Assembly (NCBI GenBank): GCA_024336345.1
Contig: JANFOG010000009.1
Span: 1,798,001 to 1,862,000, forward strand
Origin: Mariannaea sp. PMI_226
Taxonomy: Eukaryota; Ascomycota; Sordariomycetes; Hypocreales; Nectriaceae
Length of the DNA stretch: 64,000 nt
Direction of reading: 5' to 3'
Below are positions 23,195 to 33,299 of this stretch, piece by piece. A model generated the notes under the pieces. It had not been told where the DNA came from, did not search any database, and worked only from the letters and a program-made list of their open reading frames with translations. Numbering within the stretch: the first letter of the stretch is position 1; each line of letters begins with the position of its first letter. The translations under genes and the position numbers were made by a program.

Positions 23195-26177
23195 CCTGCA
23201 TTTATTGGCTAGCGGATAGCGACTTTTTCCAATGTAGAATCTCGTCCTGGCCTTGTCAATGTAATATTTTGGCGTTGCCGTGCCACCTCCACCGGGTCCC
23301 ACGGAAAGACGGGCCATGTGTCCAAAACAAGGAACCTACCCGGGAGCGATGCGAATGGCCAAACACAGGCAAAATATCACGTTTCTCCCTCCTACACTTA
23401 TACCATTCAGCTGTCGCATAATAGATTCACAACGCAGCAGACAAAAAATGGAGGCTCCGGAACTTTTTAACTCTCGCGATACCTTGTTGGTAAAAGAAGG
23501 AAGGAGAAAAAAAAGAGAGTGTGTGGATTTGATCTCTGTGTCCAAGCTTACCCGACAAGAAACAGCACATGTAGCCACTCAAATTAGACAGAACACTTTG
23601 ATTACCAATAATACGAATTATTTAAGCATAACACTAGAGTATGTAATATAAATTTAAGACTATTAAATAGACTAAACAGTACTGTGTAAATGATATCGAA
23701 TATAATTTATTGGGGAACTGGATCGGCCAGCGAAAAGAAAAAAAAAAGAAGAAGAAAAAAAGAGCCAGAAGACACAACAATGCGAGCTTCGAGCAGGAAC
23801 ATCTGATACATTGGTTCATAGAAAGTACGGTCTTCTTGAACGCTTGAATCTGACGACTCAGCTGATATCTAAATATGGATTCGTACGCCTGGGTTGTACT
23901 ATCCATAGGTTGGTAAGGTCAGCGACTCCATCATCTTCCCAATTCGACTTATATCTAACCAATAAAATTGCCTCCGGCACTTCTGGCTAATGCGGTGATA
24001 TTACACTGGAGAACCTTGACTTGCTGAGCGGTTAGAGGCCAGCAGGCATCTTCGTCTACATTATATGGATCAACTCTTCACGTACTACATAGTATTCAGC
24101 AAGGAGATTTCTGAGCGCCCGGCGAGTGCTTGCCAAGCGTTTCGGCCATGTCCCCATAATTACATATGGCATCCAAGAGAAGAAATGCACTAGTTATAGT
24201 CGGGAAGGTGGAGTAGGTGCTTGGAACCATCGTGATGGGAAATAGGCAAATCAAACAGTATGGGTAATGGTTAGTAAAAATAGCTAAGCTCTTGATGGAA
24301 CTGACTAACCCAATCACGAGGCTGATCTTATCTTTTGATTGGTTCGCCGTCAGGTAAAGGAATAAGTTTGCTAGAAGAAGAATAGAAGAGATGAGCAGAC
24401 CCCTTTTGCGGTGGATTTGTACATAGTAGTACCTTGAAATTGACCAGATGGTAATTAGGTAGTACAGTACGCAGGTCTCTGGTTGGAGGACCTGGCATGT
24501 GTACCATAATCTTGTGCTGGATACGGTAAGTTAGAATTCGGCAACACTCCTCGCATGGTCAACGAGGTAACTGACAGGGCGAAATTCCTAGTTGACCTAT
24601 GTTAAGGACATTGGCACCCGCCCTTTGTCGTGGATCCTTGCGGAATGACCGCTACCCGAGCGAGCCTATCTAATTTCTACAAAGATAATGTTCAGCTCCC
24701 ACCAAAGGTCCTATCGCTGACTAGCGTCGTTTTCAGATTCTTTCGGTGTGGATCAGTAGAGTGATAAACCTCTCCCAATCCCATTGGGAGCCCTTCCGCA
24801 AACCGTTCTGTCGTTTCGATCGTTGAAGTGGGTAAATTTTTTTGGTGACAAATCTGCGATCTCAACGATAATAAACGTAGTCCATATTTCTCCACACAAG
24901 AGTTTGTGTCCCGTGCAGGGCCTCTCAAACATAGCGTCACAAAGATCCTTTGGCCTGACATCGCTCACTTGAACTGGGCACACGTGCATCGCGAGACTCC
25001 ACTCCGATCCAGGGACAAGATCCAACAACGTAGCCTGGGACACGAACGTGTCCTCCCCTGCTGATCCCGGGCTAGATTTCATCACCCTTCTAAAGGGAGC
25101 TTACCTACTGCAGTACTGGTTGTGCTACGTACTCTTCCTCGTTGGCCATTAGGAGTATTTCTCCGAGGGGAAGTTTTGTTTCAGATGCAAATCCCTTGAG
25201 CAGAATGGATTGACAGTTCACCAATCAAATCTTGAGATGATTTTACATAGTACATGATGCACCTCAATTACTCTGTAGAGAGCAAGAAAATGCGCGATGA
25301 CAGATGCCCAAGACGTCCTTCCACCTTCCTTCAACCGGGCATTTGCAAAGGACTCGAGCACATGTGGATGTTATCTTATTCAACGATGCCTCGAATTCAC
25401 TATCTAGTTAAGTTAATATCAGGTTATATTGAGACCTCCTACCATTGTACATAGAACACCACCAGCCTCAGCAAAGCCTTGAGCATTCCTGAAAAGACAC
25501 CAGTCGTCGACATAGTCTTTCAAAATGTGTTTCAAATGGCAGAATAAGGTCTAGTGGCGCCAGTCCCGAATGGGCAGAAAGGCATCTCCTCGTGTAGACC
25601 GTCGTGGTTCAAAGGGGCCATGGATCCTTTTCCCTGCTAGATTTCACAACAACGCGTACAGTACATAGTAGTCCTCGACCGAGTACGGGTGGTACGAGTG
25701 GTACGAGTCTGTGGTAACTAGAAACAATAAGGTGGCAGGGTCCTATCTACAGTGTGGGTCGGTTAGCGAGAGGATGTAATTACCGTCCACAACTGGTGTC
25801 CAACCTTTCCAACGTATCCCAGAATCTATCCAAGCGGTTTCAACAATACTACCTCTATCCGGATACTCCCATACCGACATCCCATGCCAAATACAAGGAT
25901 CACCTTCCCAAGTGGGAACAATTATCCAGCCTTGATGGGGCCTTTCTATGTGATGAATTCAGATTTGAGAGTGGAGTTATGTATATCATCTTGGCCTTAC
26001 TCTCTTCCTTCTGCTTCTCCTCAGGTTTCTTCTAGTTCAAGGGTATACTGCTTTTCTTCTCTTCTTCATTTATTGAAGCCGGATCCCTCGTCTCTCCGCT
26101 AGCCGGACACTTCGACTCATTTTCTCAACAACGTCCATTATCGAAACTGCCGCCTTATTCTTGCTGCAACTCGAAAG
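23195..26177. other. Long intergenic region
   Basis: Almost 3 kb without a supported gene. An open frame on minus at 24753-25082 (about 109 codons) has protein-like composition but no recognised domain. Direct short repeats (GGTGGTACGA units) occur near 25690. The last few hundred bases before 26178 are probably the LPMO promoter and a CT-rich 5' UTR. Confidence 0.4.
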
Positions 26178-27233
26178 ATGGCTTCATCCAGGATCCTCCT
26201 CGCTCTTCTCGCCAGCGCATCCTCAGTGACTGCCCACGGATTCATTAAGAATATTGTAATCAACGGCGCCTCCTACGATGGCTACAACACCCTCACCGAT
26301 CCCTATGAGCCCGAGCCTCGTCTACTCATCGGCTGGGCGAATAAGGCCACTGACCAGGGACCGGTTTCTCCCCATGATTACGGCAACCCAGACATCATAT
26401 GTCACAGGGGCGCCGAGAATGCCAAGGGCCACGCCCAGGTCCCCGCCGGAGACGACATCTTTTTGCAGTGGACTCCGTGGCTCGAGGATCATAAAGGCCC
26501 AGTACTGACATATCTTGCTGCGTGTGGTGACATGGGCTGCGAATCTGTTGACAAGACATCTCTGGAGTTCTTTAAGATCAGTGAGAGGGGCCGAGTTGAT
26601 GATTCTACTGTCCCTGGTGTGTTTGCCGCGGATCAGCTTCGCGCCAACGGCGACGGTTGGATGGTTCAAATCCCCGCAACCATCAAACCCGGTTTTTACG
26701 TTCTTCGCCATGAAATTATTGCCCTACACGCCGCCCAAAACCCTGACGGAGCCCAGAATTATCCCCAGTGCATCAATCTCGAGATTACGGGCTCGGGCAC
26801 TGAGGTACCAGATGGAGTTCTGGGAACTGCTCTTTATAAGTCAAACGACCCTGGTATCGCCGTGGACATCTGGGACCCTCTCCCTACCTACGTCATCCCC
26901 GGCCCTCCCTTAATCCCTGGTGTAAGCGATATCAAGCAGACCACCTCTGCCATCCAGTCCTCTGCTACGCCCACCACGGGTACTCTTCTCGCACCTGGCG
27001 GCTCTAACCCTACTGGGGCTCCTATTGGTACTCCTATTGGTACTCCTATCGGTACTCCTATCGGCACTCCTATTTTCACACCATCTGTCCCGACACTAAC
27101 CACCACGTCTTCTGGCTTGATGGCAACTATTGCTACTGCTGCGCCCCTTCCTCCGCCCAGCGAGCCTAGCTCTGGTCCTGTCGCCCGCGGTTTCCGTCGT
27201 GAGCTGAAGAAGAGAGTTCGTCACAGCTCTTAG
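26178..27233 (+). CDS. AA9 lytic polysaccharide monooxygenase (GH61-type)
   Basis: A single-exon gene of 351 aa. A 19-residue signal peptide (MASSRILLALLASASSVTA) is followed by His20, which becomes the N-terminal copper-binding His after cleavage. The second copper His lies in DHKGPVLTYLAACG and the axial Tyr in NYPQCINLEI, completing the His-brace. The catalytic domain ends near residue 230. A Pro/Thr/Ser-rich linker-like tail follows, containing five GTPI/GAPI units (27015-27074), with a basic end (RGFRRELKKRVRHSS) and no CBM1 domain. The enzyme is secreted and oxidatively cleaves cellulose or related beta-1,4-glucans, using a reductant with O2 or H2O2. Family members are usually induced on plant biomass and repressed by glucose; no binding site was assigned here. 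Confidence 0.93.
   Translation: MASSRILLALLASASSVTAHGFIKNIVINGASYDGYNTLTDPYEPEPRLLIGWANKATDQGPVSPHDYGNPDIICHRGAENAKGHAQVPAGDDIFLQWTPWLEDHKGPVLTYLAACGDMGCESVDKTSLEFFKISERGRVDDSTVPGVFAADQLRANGDGWMVQIPATIKPGFYVLRHEIIALHAAQNPDGAQNYPQCINLEITGSGTEVPDGVLGTALYKSNDPGIAVDIWDPLPTYVIPGPPLIPGVSDIKQTTSAIQSSATPTTGTLLAPGGSNPTGAPIGTPIGTPIGTPIGTPIFTPSVPTLTTTSSGLMATIATAAPLPPPSEPSSGPVARGFRRELKKRVRHSS
27015..27074 (+). repeat. 12-nt coding tandem repeat (5 units, GTPI)
   Basis: Five consecutive 12-nt units, consensus GGTACTCCTATY, encode GAPI-GTPI-GTPI-GTPI-GTPI inside the LPMO tail. Units differ only at synonymous or single sites, so the array is recent and could vary between strains. Confidence 0.9.
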
Positions 27234-27471
27234 TGTCAATTTACTTTAAATCAAGTACCAAAAGATATGTTGCATCCGCTGTTTCGGTTCAAGGGCTGTC
27301 TTAGATGGAGAAGGGTTTCTGACTTTCGGTATGAGAATGAGATTTGAAATGATGCCATGTATATGAGTTATTCTGCAATATGTGTATACGCTTCTTGACC
27401 CCATGAATACTTTACTTTGGGATGTGTCCTTGCCGCTCATTCGACTTGATTTTCCGTCTGCTTCTTGTTGT

Positions 27472-28270
27472 TCATGCAACATTGGAACAATCCTTCACCT
27501 CTGGCTTTGGTTCGCCAGGTCGTTCAAGCTTGCGAATAATCCTAGCGGGATTGCCTGCCACAACGTGATACTCCGGTACATTCTGATACTTATTTAGAAA
27601 AACAGTCAATGGCCTCAAGAGGTTCTGCTTATTTACCTTGGTCACGACGCTTCCCGCCCCAACCGTGCTTCCTCTGCCTATCGACACGCCGGGCAGGATA
27701 ACAACATTTCCTCCTAACCAACAATCTTCTCCAATCGTAACAGGCGCGCCAAATTCTGGACCATACGTTCCATTGCGGATCTCTGGCTCGAGAGGGTGAC
27801 CACCACTGTATATGGAAACATTTGGACCTAGGAGAGTTCGTGATCCAATTGATACCGGACTGCTGTCGATAATTGTACAATTGAAGTTGATGAATACGTT
27901 ACTTCCAACGTTGATGTTAGTACCGTAGTCCGCCCGGAATGGTTGTTCAATCCAAGGATATTCATGCAGGACCTCATCTTCCTCATCTTCTGTTGATGCC
28001 GGTGGAGGCAGAGGGCGGCCATCGTTTGTTATCCTTACACCAGTTAGCCTTAAGGGACATAACTAGGGCGGTGAGCAAGAGTTTGCATACGCACTCTTTC
28101 CAATGCTCAGCCATCTGCCGACGAGTCAACTCTCCTGGATAGTGGTTGAAGCGGCTAAGTGCCTGTCTCGCACGTCTGCGATCGGCCGTAAGCTGTGGGG
28201 TGAAGGCGTAATAAAGCTCACCCCGCTGCATGCGTGCGAGATTATCTTCCTCATTGACATCAAAGAGCAT
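27472..28270 (-). CDS. Sugar O-acetyltransferase (LacA/NodL/maltose acetyltransferase family)
   Basis: Three exons on minus, 28270-28095, 28033-27637 and 27582-27472, with introns of 61 and 54 nt, give 227 aa. The second intron has no stop in frame, so unspliced reading would insert 18 residues between VVTK and NVPEYHV. The N-terminal helical Mac domain includes EDNLARMQRGELYYAF. A left-handed beta-helix of hexapeptide repeats follows (VFINFNCTIIDS, IGSRTLLGPNVSIY, IGEDCWLGGNVVILPGVSIG). The catalytic His is in SGGHPLEPEIR, and VVAGNPARIIRKL is the usual C-terminal signature. The family forms cytosolic trimers that transfer acetyl from acetyl-CoA to a sugar hydroxyl, often in detoxification. 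Fungal members are common; the substrate is not assignable. Confidence 0.9.
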
Positions 28271-29573
28271 GGTGTTGTGCGTCCTGAGCTGCAAGCACAG
28301 GAAGATTAGAAATTTCTGAATGAATAATAACTCGGGAACATTCAATGATGGAGGGATTTGAGCGACCGAACCCCGCTAAGATGAAACGTAGTGAAGTGAG
28401 GGGAAGCCGATTGTCTTCAGGCGGAGTCTAACCCACATCAGGGGACCCATATTGATAATCAACCAGGAGTAAATTCGAGTCATAAAGAGAGAGGTCGTCG
28501 CGGAGACTGGCCTGTTCTCCGCCCAAGTCCTGATCGACATAATTGTATGATGGGCGATAAAGATCAAGGGAATGCTCTGAAGGAAAAATTTCGTGCAATA
28601 TTAATTGTCAGTCACAAGCTGTGTCGACAAGGCCTGTCAACGGGGGCAGCAAACCATGATGGTTCTTAGGATAGCACATCCAGGAACCGAATAGGCAACT
28701 TTACCATGTTGGCATCAACTTATCTACTAGTATGTAAGGCATGCTCTCGCTACATAACTCGTGCAATTCCTTCACTTTCGTTTGATATAAATTGGTTCAA
28801 TCCCAGTCCATTATTTCGAGTTCGCGGATAGAATGATGGATAGTCTGGGTATCATTTTCGAACCATCCAGACTGCAAAGAAAGGAATAACACCGCACGTA
28901 CATGCATCTCATCCTGAAGAGCTATCAATTTATTTATTACTATTCTGCTGTCAATTTCACTCTAGCGATTCTCGTCCCCAACACAGGATTGACAATGTCA
29001 GGACGCTACTACGAAACTTGGACCTTGCTTCCTCTCACCGATCTCGATTGTATTTGTCAGATGAAATAGACCAAGTAAAAGACCCTGCGTCAACCAAGGG
29101 TTCTAATCGACTAACCAATAGCCCTCCTAGTCAAACTCGCGTGAAAACTTCGGCCTGTCCTTTTCAATGCGATATCAGCCCACCAGACCTCAAATCACAA
29201 GATGTCGCGTCCACCTCGCGCTCTAGGTCAAGACAAATCAGGCGGTCTATCTATCATCCAAGCGCGTTCTTTGCGCGTCAAGGAGATGAGATGACTCAAT
29301 TATCATCAGGCTGGTGGCAGTTGGTCGTGCGGTGAATCCCAGCTCGGTCATCACAATCAGACGAGGTACGTAGACGTGATGTTTACCAATTGTCCGGTTG
29401 CCCCCAAACGCGTTTCATATAATTGTAACTAGATTTCCAGAATTACTGCGTTTGTGCAAGCTTGCGATAAATGCTAGTTGCATTACTGAAGAACCCGCGA
29501 GCGCACTTTGCACCTAACTTTTTCAACTCGGCTATCTATAACAAGACTTAGTGAACAGTAAACGACTGACATC
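28271..29573. other. Intergenic, divergent promoters
   Basis: About 1.3 kb between the minus-strand acetyltransferase and the plus-strand NrdD-NrdG fusion. No gene is supported; a 105-codon plus frame at 29018-29335 begins only with TTG and lacks any domain. The region should hold both promoters. I could not identify a defined oxygen-response or sterol-response site by eye. Confidence 0.45.
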
Positions 29574-32075
29574 ATGTCGGTATCAGAATCTTCGCTTCCC
29601 ATTGCTCACCTGGTCGACTCCTACGTAACACAAGCAACATGGAAAAGCTCTGAGAACGCGAACTCGACATACTCCCACCAGGGGCTCATGCAGTACGTTT
29701 CCCAGCACATCATATCAGAGTACTGGCTTGAGAAGATATACACGCAAGAAATTCGACGCTGCAACGACGAGAACCGCTTCCATATCCACGACCTCGGCTT
29801 TTTGAGTGCCTACTGTTCTGGTTGGAGCATCGAAGACATCCTGCTGCAAGGTTTCGGTGGAGTCGAGAATAAGATCCAGTGCCGGCCACCCAAACACCTC
29901 AACACTGCGCTCAACCAGACCGTAAACTTCCTCTTCACTCTCCAGGGAGAGCTCGCCGGTGCTCAGGCATTATCCAACTTTGACACGTATCTTGCCCCAT
30001 TCATTCGGCATGACGGTTTGTCCTACGTTGACGTCTTCAAGTACGTCCAAAGTTTCGTCTACTCCCTCAACGTGCCCACGCGAAGTGGCTTTCAGTCCCC
30101 TTTCACCAATGTTTCACTCGACCTCATTTGCCCCAAGAACCTCCAGTATCAGCCCGTTATCATTGGCGGGGAACCGCACACAACGTGGCTCTACGGCGAT
30201 TTCCAAGAGGAGATGGATATGCTCAACAAGGCATTTGCAGAAATAATGATTCAGGGCGATGGTAATGGAAACATATTTTCTTTTCCCATCCCGACATATA
30301 ACCTATGTGAAGGGTTCGATTGGGAATCGCCTCGCTGGGAGCCCATCTGGAGCATGACGGCAAAGTATGGCATCCCTTACTTCGCCAACTTCATCAATAG
30401 CGACTTGGACCCTGAGGACTTCCGGTCTATGTGCTGCCGTCTACGTCTTGATATCAGCAAGCTGCATTGCAAAGTCGGTGGCCAGTACGGTGCGAGTCCG
30501 CTGACCGGTTCTATCGGCGTTGTGACGGTGAACCTCCCGAACCTAGCCCTCCGTTCGCAGGGGTCCAAGGAAACGTTCCTCAGGGAGCTAACAGCGACAC
30601 TGCGAGTAGCCAAGGATGCGCTCGAAATTAAGCGGAAAGTGATTAACGAAAACACCAGCCTGTATCCGTATGCAGCGCATTACCTATCCGTCACAAAGCA
30701 TCGAACGGGATCACATTGGACCAACCATTTCAGTACAATTGGCATCAACGGCATGAATGAAGCTCTTGTGAATCTCCTTGGTGAAGGCGTTGCTACGCAC
30801 AAGGACTTCGCCTTAGAGATCCTTGAGTTTATTAAGGAACACCTGCAAGAATTCCAGAATGAAACAGGTAACTTATACAACTTGGAGGCCACCCCGGCGG
30901 AGAGTACATGCTACAAGCTTGCCCGTCGGGACAAGGAACTATTCCCAGGTTGCAGCATTCCGACTTTCTACACGAATTCGACCATGCTTCCTGTAGACAC
31001 AACTGAGGACCTTTTTGAGGCTCTCAACCACCAAGAGGAGCTCCAGTGTTCTTATACTGGTGGCACCGTCTTCCACGCCTTTCTGGGCGAACGGTTGTCA
31101 AATTGGAAACTGGCTCGAGACCTCGTCAAGCTGCTCACTTCGCGTTACCGCGTTCCCTACTTGACCCTCACACCGACCTTTAGCATCTGCAAGACGCATG
31201 GCTATGTCACTGGAGAGCAGCCACAGTGTCCCAAGTGCGCACAAGAGTGCCTGGTCTACTCAAGAATTGTCGGTTACTTCCGCCCAACACGAGACTGGAA
31301 CAAAGGAAAAGCGACTGAGTTCACGATGAGAAAGACTTACCGATATCCTCTTGAGTTGTCAACAGGCGATGAGAACCATGCTCGATTAGAGGAATTGGAG
31401 TCCCAGGTCGAAGCGATTGATGATCTCCCCCTTGCCGGCTATACGAAATTAACGTTGAGCGATTGGCCAGGCAAGATGCAAGCCTCGATCATGTTTACAT
31501 CGCGATGCAATTTGTCATGCCCATGGTGCCATAATGGGCCTCTTGTACGTGGCGAATGCGACGACTATACTATTGTAGATGTCTTCCGCCACATCACGTC
31601 GACGCCGCACAAATCGCTTGTCATCTCGGGTGGCGAGCCTACTATCCACAAGGGCCTGGTTCCATTTATGCGTATTCTGAGAGAAGCAGGTGTGAGTGTC
31701 AAGCTTGACTCCAACGGCACATCACCTATGACGCTGCGCCGTGTGTTTTCTGAGAAGCTCGTTGACTTCGTGGCCATGGATATCAAGTGTGCGTTAGAGA
31801 ACTACAAGAAGGTGACAGGCCGCAAAGTCAGCCCTAAGGCTTTGCAAACAAGCATCACTCTCATCAAGGAGAGTGGGGTGCCGCATGAATTCCGCACCAC
31901 GGTCGTGCCGTCGCTCGTAGACATTGAGGATTTGTTTGAGGCTAAGCGACTGGCTGGTGGTGCACTCACAATGCAACGTTTCCGCAAAGGCGAGAGTAAT
32001 CTACACGAAAGTTTCCGTGATTGTGAGGAACACACAGAACACGAATTCAAAGCCATCGTTTCTCAGGTAGCATAG
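29574..32075 (+). CDS. nrdD-nrdG: Class III anaerobic ribonucleotide reductase fused to radical-SAM activase (NrdD-NrdG)
   Basis: An intronless frame of 833 aa. Residues about 28-590 are a class III ribonucleoside-triphosphate reductase, which makes dNTP precursors by glycyl-radical chemistry without O2. Key features are ENANSTYSHQGL and FHIHDLGFLSAYCSGWS near the N-terminus; SMCCRLRLD (Cys287/288, thiyl-radical region); GASPLTGSIGVVTVNLP; YNLEATPAES; four Cys for the C-terminal zinc site (539, 552, 555, 559); and the glycyl-radical motif RIVGYF (Gly567) followed by DWNKGKATEF. After a linker, residues about 618-833 are an NrdG2-like radical-SAM activase with TKLTLSDWPGK, the CX3CX2C cluster motif CNLSCPWC (645, 649, 652), and GGEP (686-689). 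In bacteria these are usually two genes. There is no room for an N-terminal ATP-cone. Lack of introns and the prokaryotic families point to horizontal acquisition. No targeting peptide is evident, so cytosol is assumed. Confidence 0.95.
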   Translation: MSVSESSLPIAHLVDSYVTQATWKSSENANSTYSHQGLMQYVSQHIISEYWLEKIYTQEIRRCNDENRFHIHDLGFLSAYCSGWSIEDILLQGFGGVENKIQCRPPKHLNTALNQTVNFLFTLQGELAGAQALSNFDTYLAPFIRHDGLSYVDVFKYVQSFVYSLNVPTRSGFQSPFTNVSLDLICPKNLQYQPVIIGGEPHTTWLYGDFQEEMDMLNKAFAEIMIQGDGNGNIFSFPIPTYNLCEGFDWESPRWEPIWSMTAKYGIPYFANFINSDLDPEDFRSMCCRLRLDISKLHCKVGGQYGASPLTGSIGVVTVNLPNLALRSQGSKETFLRELTATLRVAKDALEIKRKVINENTSLYPYAAHYLSVTKHRTGSHWTNHFSTIGINGMNEALVNLLGEGVATHKDFALEILEFIKEHLQEFQNETGNLYNLEATPAESTCYKLARRDKELFPGCSIPTFYTNSTMLPVDTTEDLFEALNHQEELQCSYTGGTVFHAFLGERLSNWKLARDLVKLLTSRYRVPYLTLTPTFSICKTHGYVTGEQPQCPKCAQECLVYSRIVGYFRPTRDWNKGKATEFTMRKTYRYPLELSTGDENHARLEELESQVEAIDDLPLAGYTKLTLSDWPGKMQASIMFTSRCNLSCPWCHNGPLVRGECDDYTIVDVFRHITSTPHKSLVISGGEPTIHKGLVPFMRILREAGVSVKLDSNGTSPMTLRRVFSEKLVDFVAMDIKCALENYKKVTGRKVSPKALQTSITLIKESGVPHEFRTTVVPSLVDIEDLFEAKRLAGGALTMQRFRKGESNLHESFRDCEEHTEHEFKAIVSQVA

Positions 32076-33299
32076 ATTGGAGCTGAGACGGCTGGCTGGC
32101 GTTGGGATTTCCTGGTTCCGACAACTCCGGCATGATCTCCATTTATGCAGTTCGGTAAACAGATATTGACTTAGCCATGATTATTGATACTGAGATTTGT
32201 TTTATTTTTTCTCTATCTATAGCACACTAAAAATAGGACCTAATTCCAATGATGAGACTTCCGCCTCGGCTCTGAACCTTTATATGTCTCACGCTCGAAG
32301 CGTATTCAATCCCGGTACCTGACCAGTAAATGAGTTCACTCCAGGCTCATTTTTTACCATTCATATCTGAATCATAATATGAACCTTGGACAAATGTTAT
32401 AATATCCGGCTATACAAGATTATAACTAATTAGCTTTAAAACCAATGCTGGGCTGCCGGGCTCCTCGTTTCTTGCTTTTCTCCTTATCCATTCAATTCAA
32501 TTCAATCTCACAATAAAGGATTGTATTTCCTTCCTGCTGATTACTCCCTTCTATTCGTCTTGCTTCCCCTTATTTTGGTATACTCTCTCAATCGATGGTC
32601 AGACGGTGTGCCGCTTTTGCACTTTTATCTGTTCAACGAATATAACCTCCTTACCAAGTCATTATACAAACTGTAATTATTTCATTGTGTACTGCTTTCT
32701 AGGAGATGACCTAGATAGTCTAACCATTGGATCTACATAGTGAGTGGCAACCTCTCCCCTCCGCAGGTAGTTTTCCCCCATCTAGGTTAGTGCTGGTGGG
32801 GGACGTTTGACAAGATCCTCGGCTCCGCCTTGCGTGCGCCCTATCGGTTCTGTCTTTGCGTGTGTCGTTTGACAAGGACACACACTCTCGGAGCTTCGAT
32901 CTCGGACTGTGCGTGGCTTTACCGAATGGCGCCTTTCGAGGAGGAGAAGACTGGAGATTGCACTTGAACAGGTATAGTGCGCCGTTCACAGTCAGAGGTT
33001 CGCAGTGCGGAATGGCAGATTCCCGATGCAAAGCGATTCCTGCGACGATTAATTGGCGGCGGGGACAAGAAAGCGGACAGAATTCTAATCTGTAATCTCC
33101 ACGACTTCCCTGGAAAAGATTCAGCTTAATAATGATGCTTGTGACCATCATGCTCTCTAACATCCATCATCGGAGACAAGCCAAGTTAATAAGAGCCTCG
33201 TCCTCTGGCCCATTGATCTGAAAAAGCTACCCCGCTTCATCCATTCATACTCTACAAGAGATTCATTCTAGTTCTCACTCGAAAAACTGAGTAACCGAA
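32076..33299. other. Intergenic between fusion gene and decarboxylase
   Basis: It holds the 3' end of the fusion gene and the promoter of the decarboxylase, both on plus. A minus frame at 32720-33163 (147 codons) overlaps but has no recognisable domain and unusual composition; I leave it out. Short repeats ATTCAATTCAATTCAAT occur near 32490. Confidence 0.45.

Noticed and set aside
24753..25082. 109-codon minus frame
   Set aside because: Protein-like composition but no domain, no splice partners and no conserved motif; not enough support to list as a gene.
27629..27880. 83-codon minus frame over the acetyltransferase
   Set aside because: Shadow frame; the true frame carries the hexapeptide repeats without a stop from 28033 to 27637.
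29018..29335. 105-codon plus frame before the NrdD-NrdG fusion
   Set aside because: Starts with TTG only, low-complexity Ser/Arg composition, and is not in phase with the fusion gene.
32720..33163. 147-codon minus frame upstream of the decarboxylase
   Set aside because: Arg/Ser/Cys-rich chance frame inside the decarboxylase promoter, without any recognisable domain.
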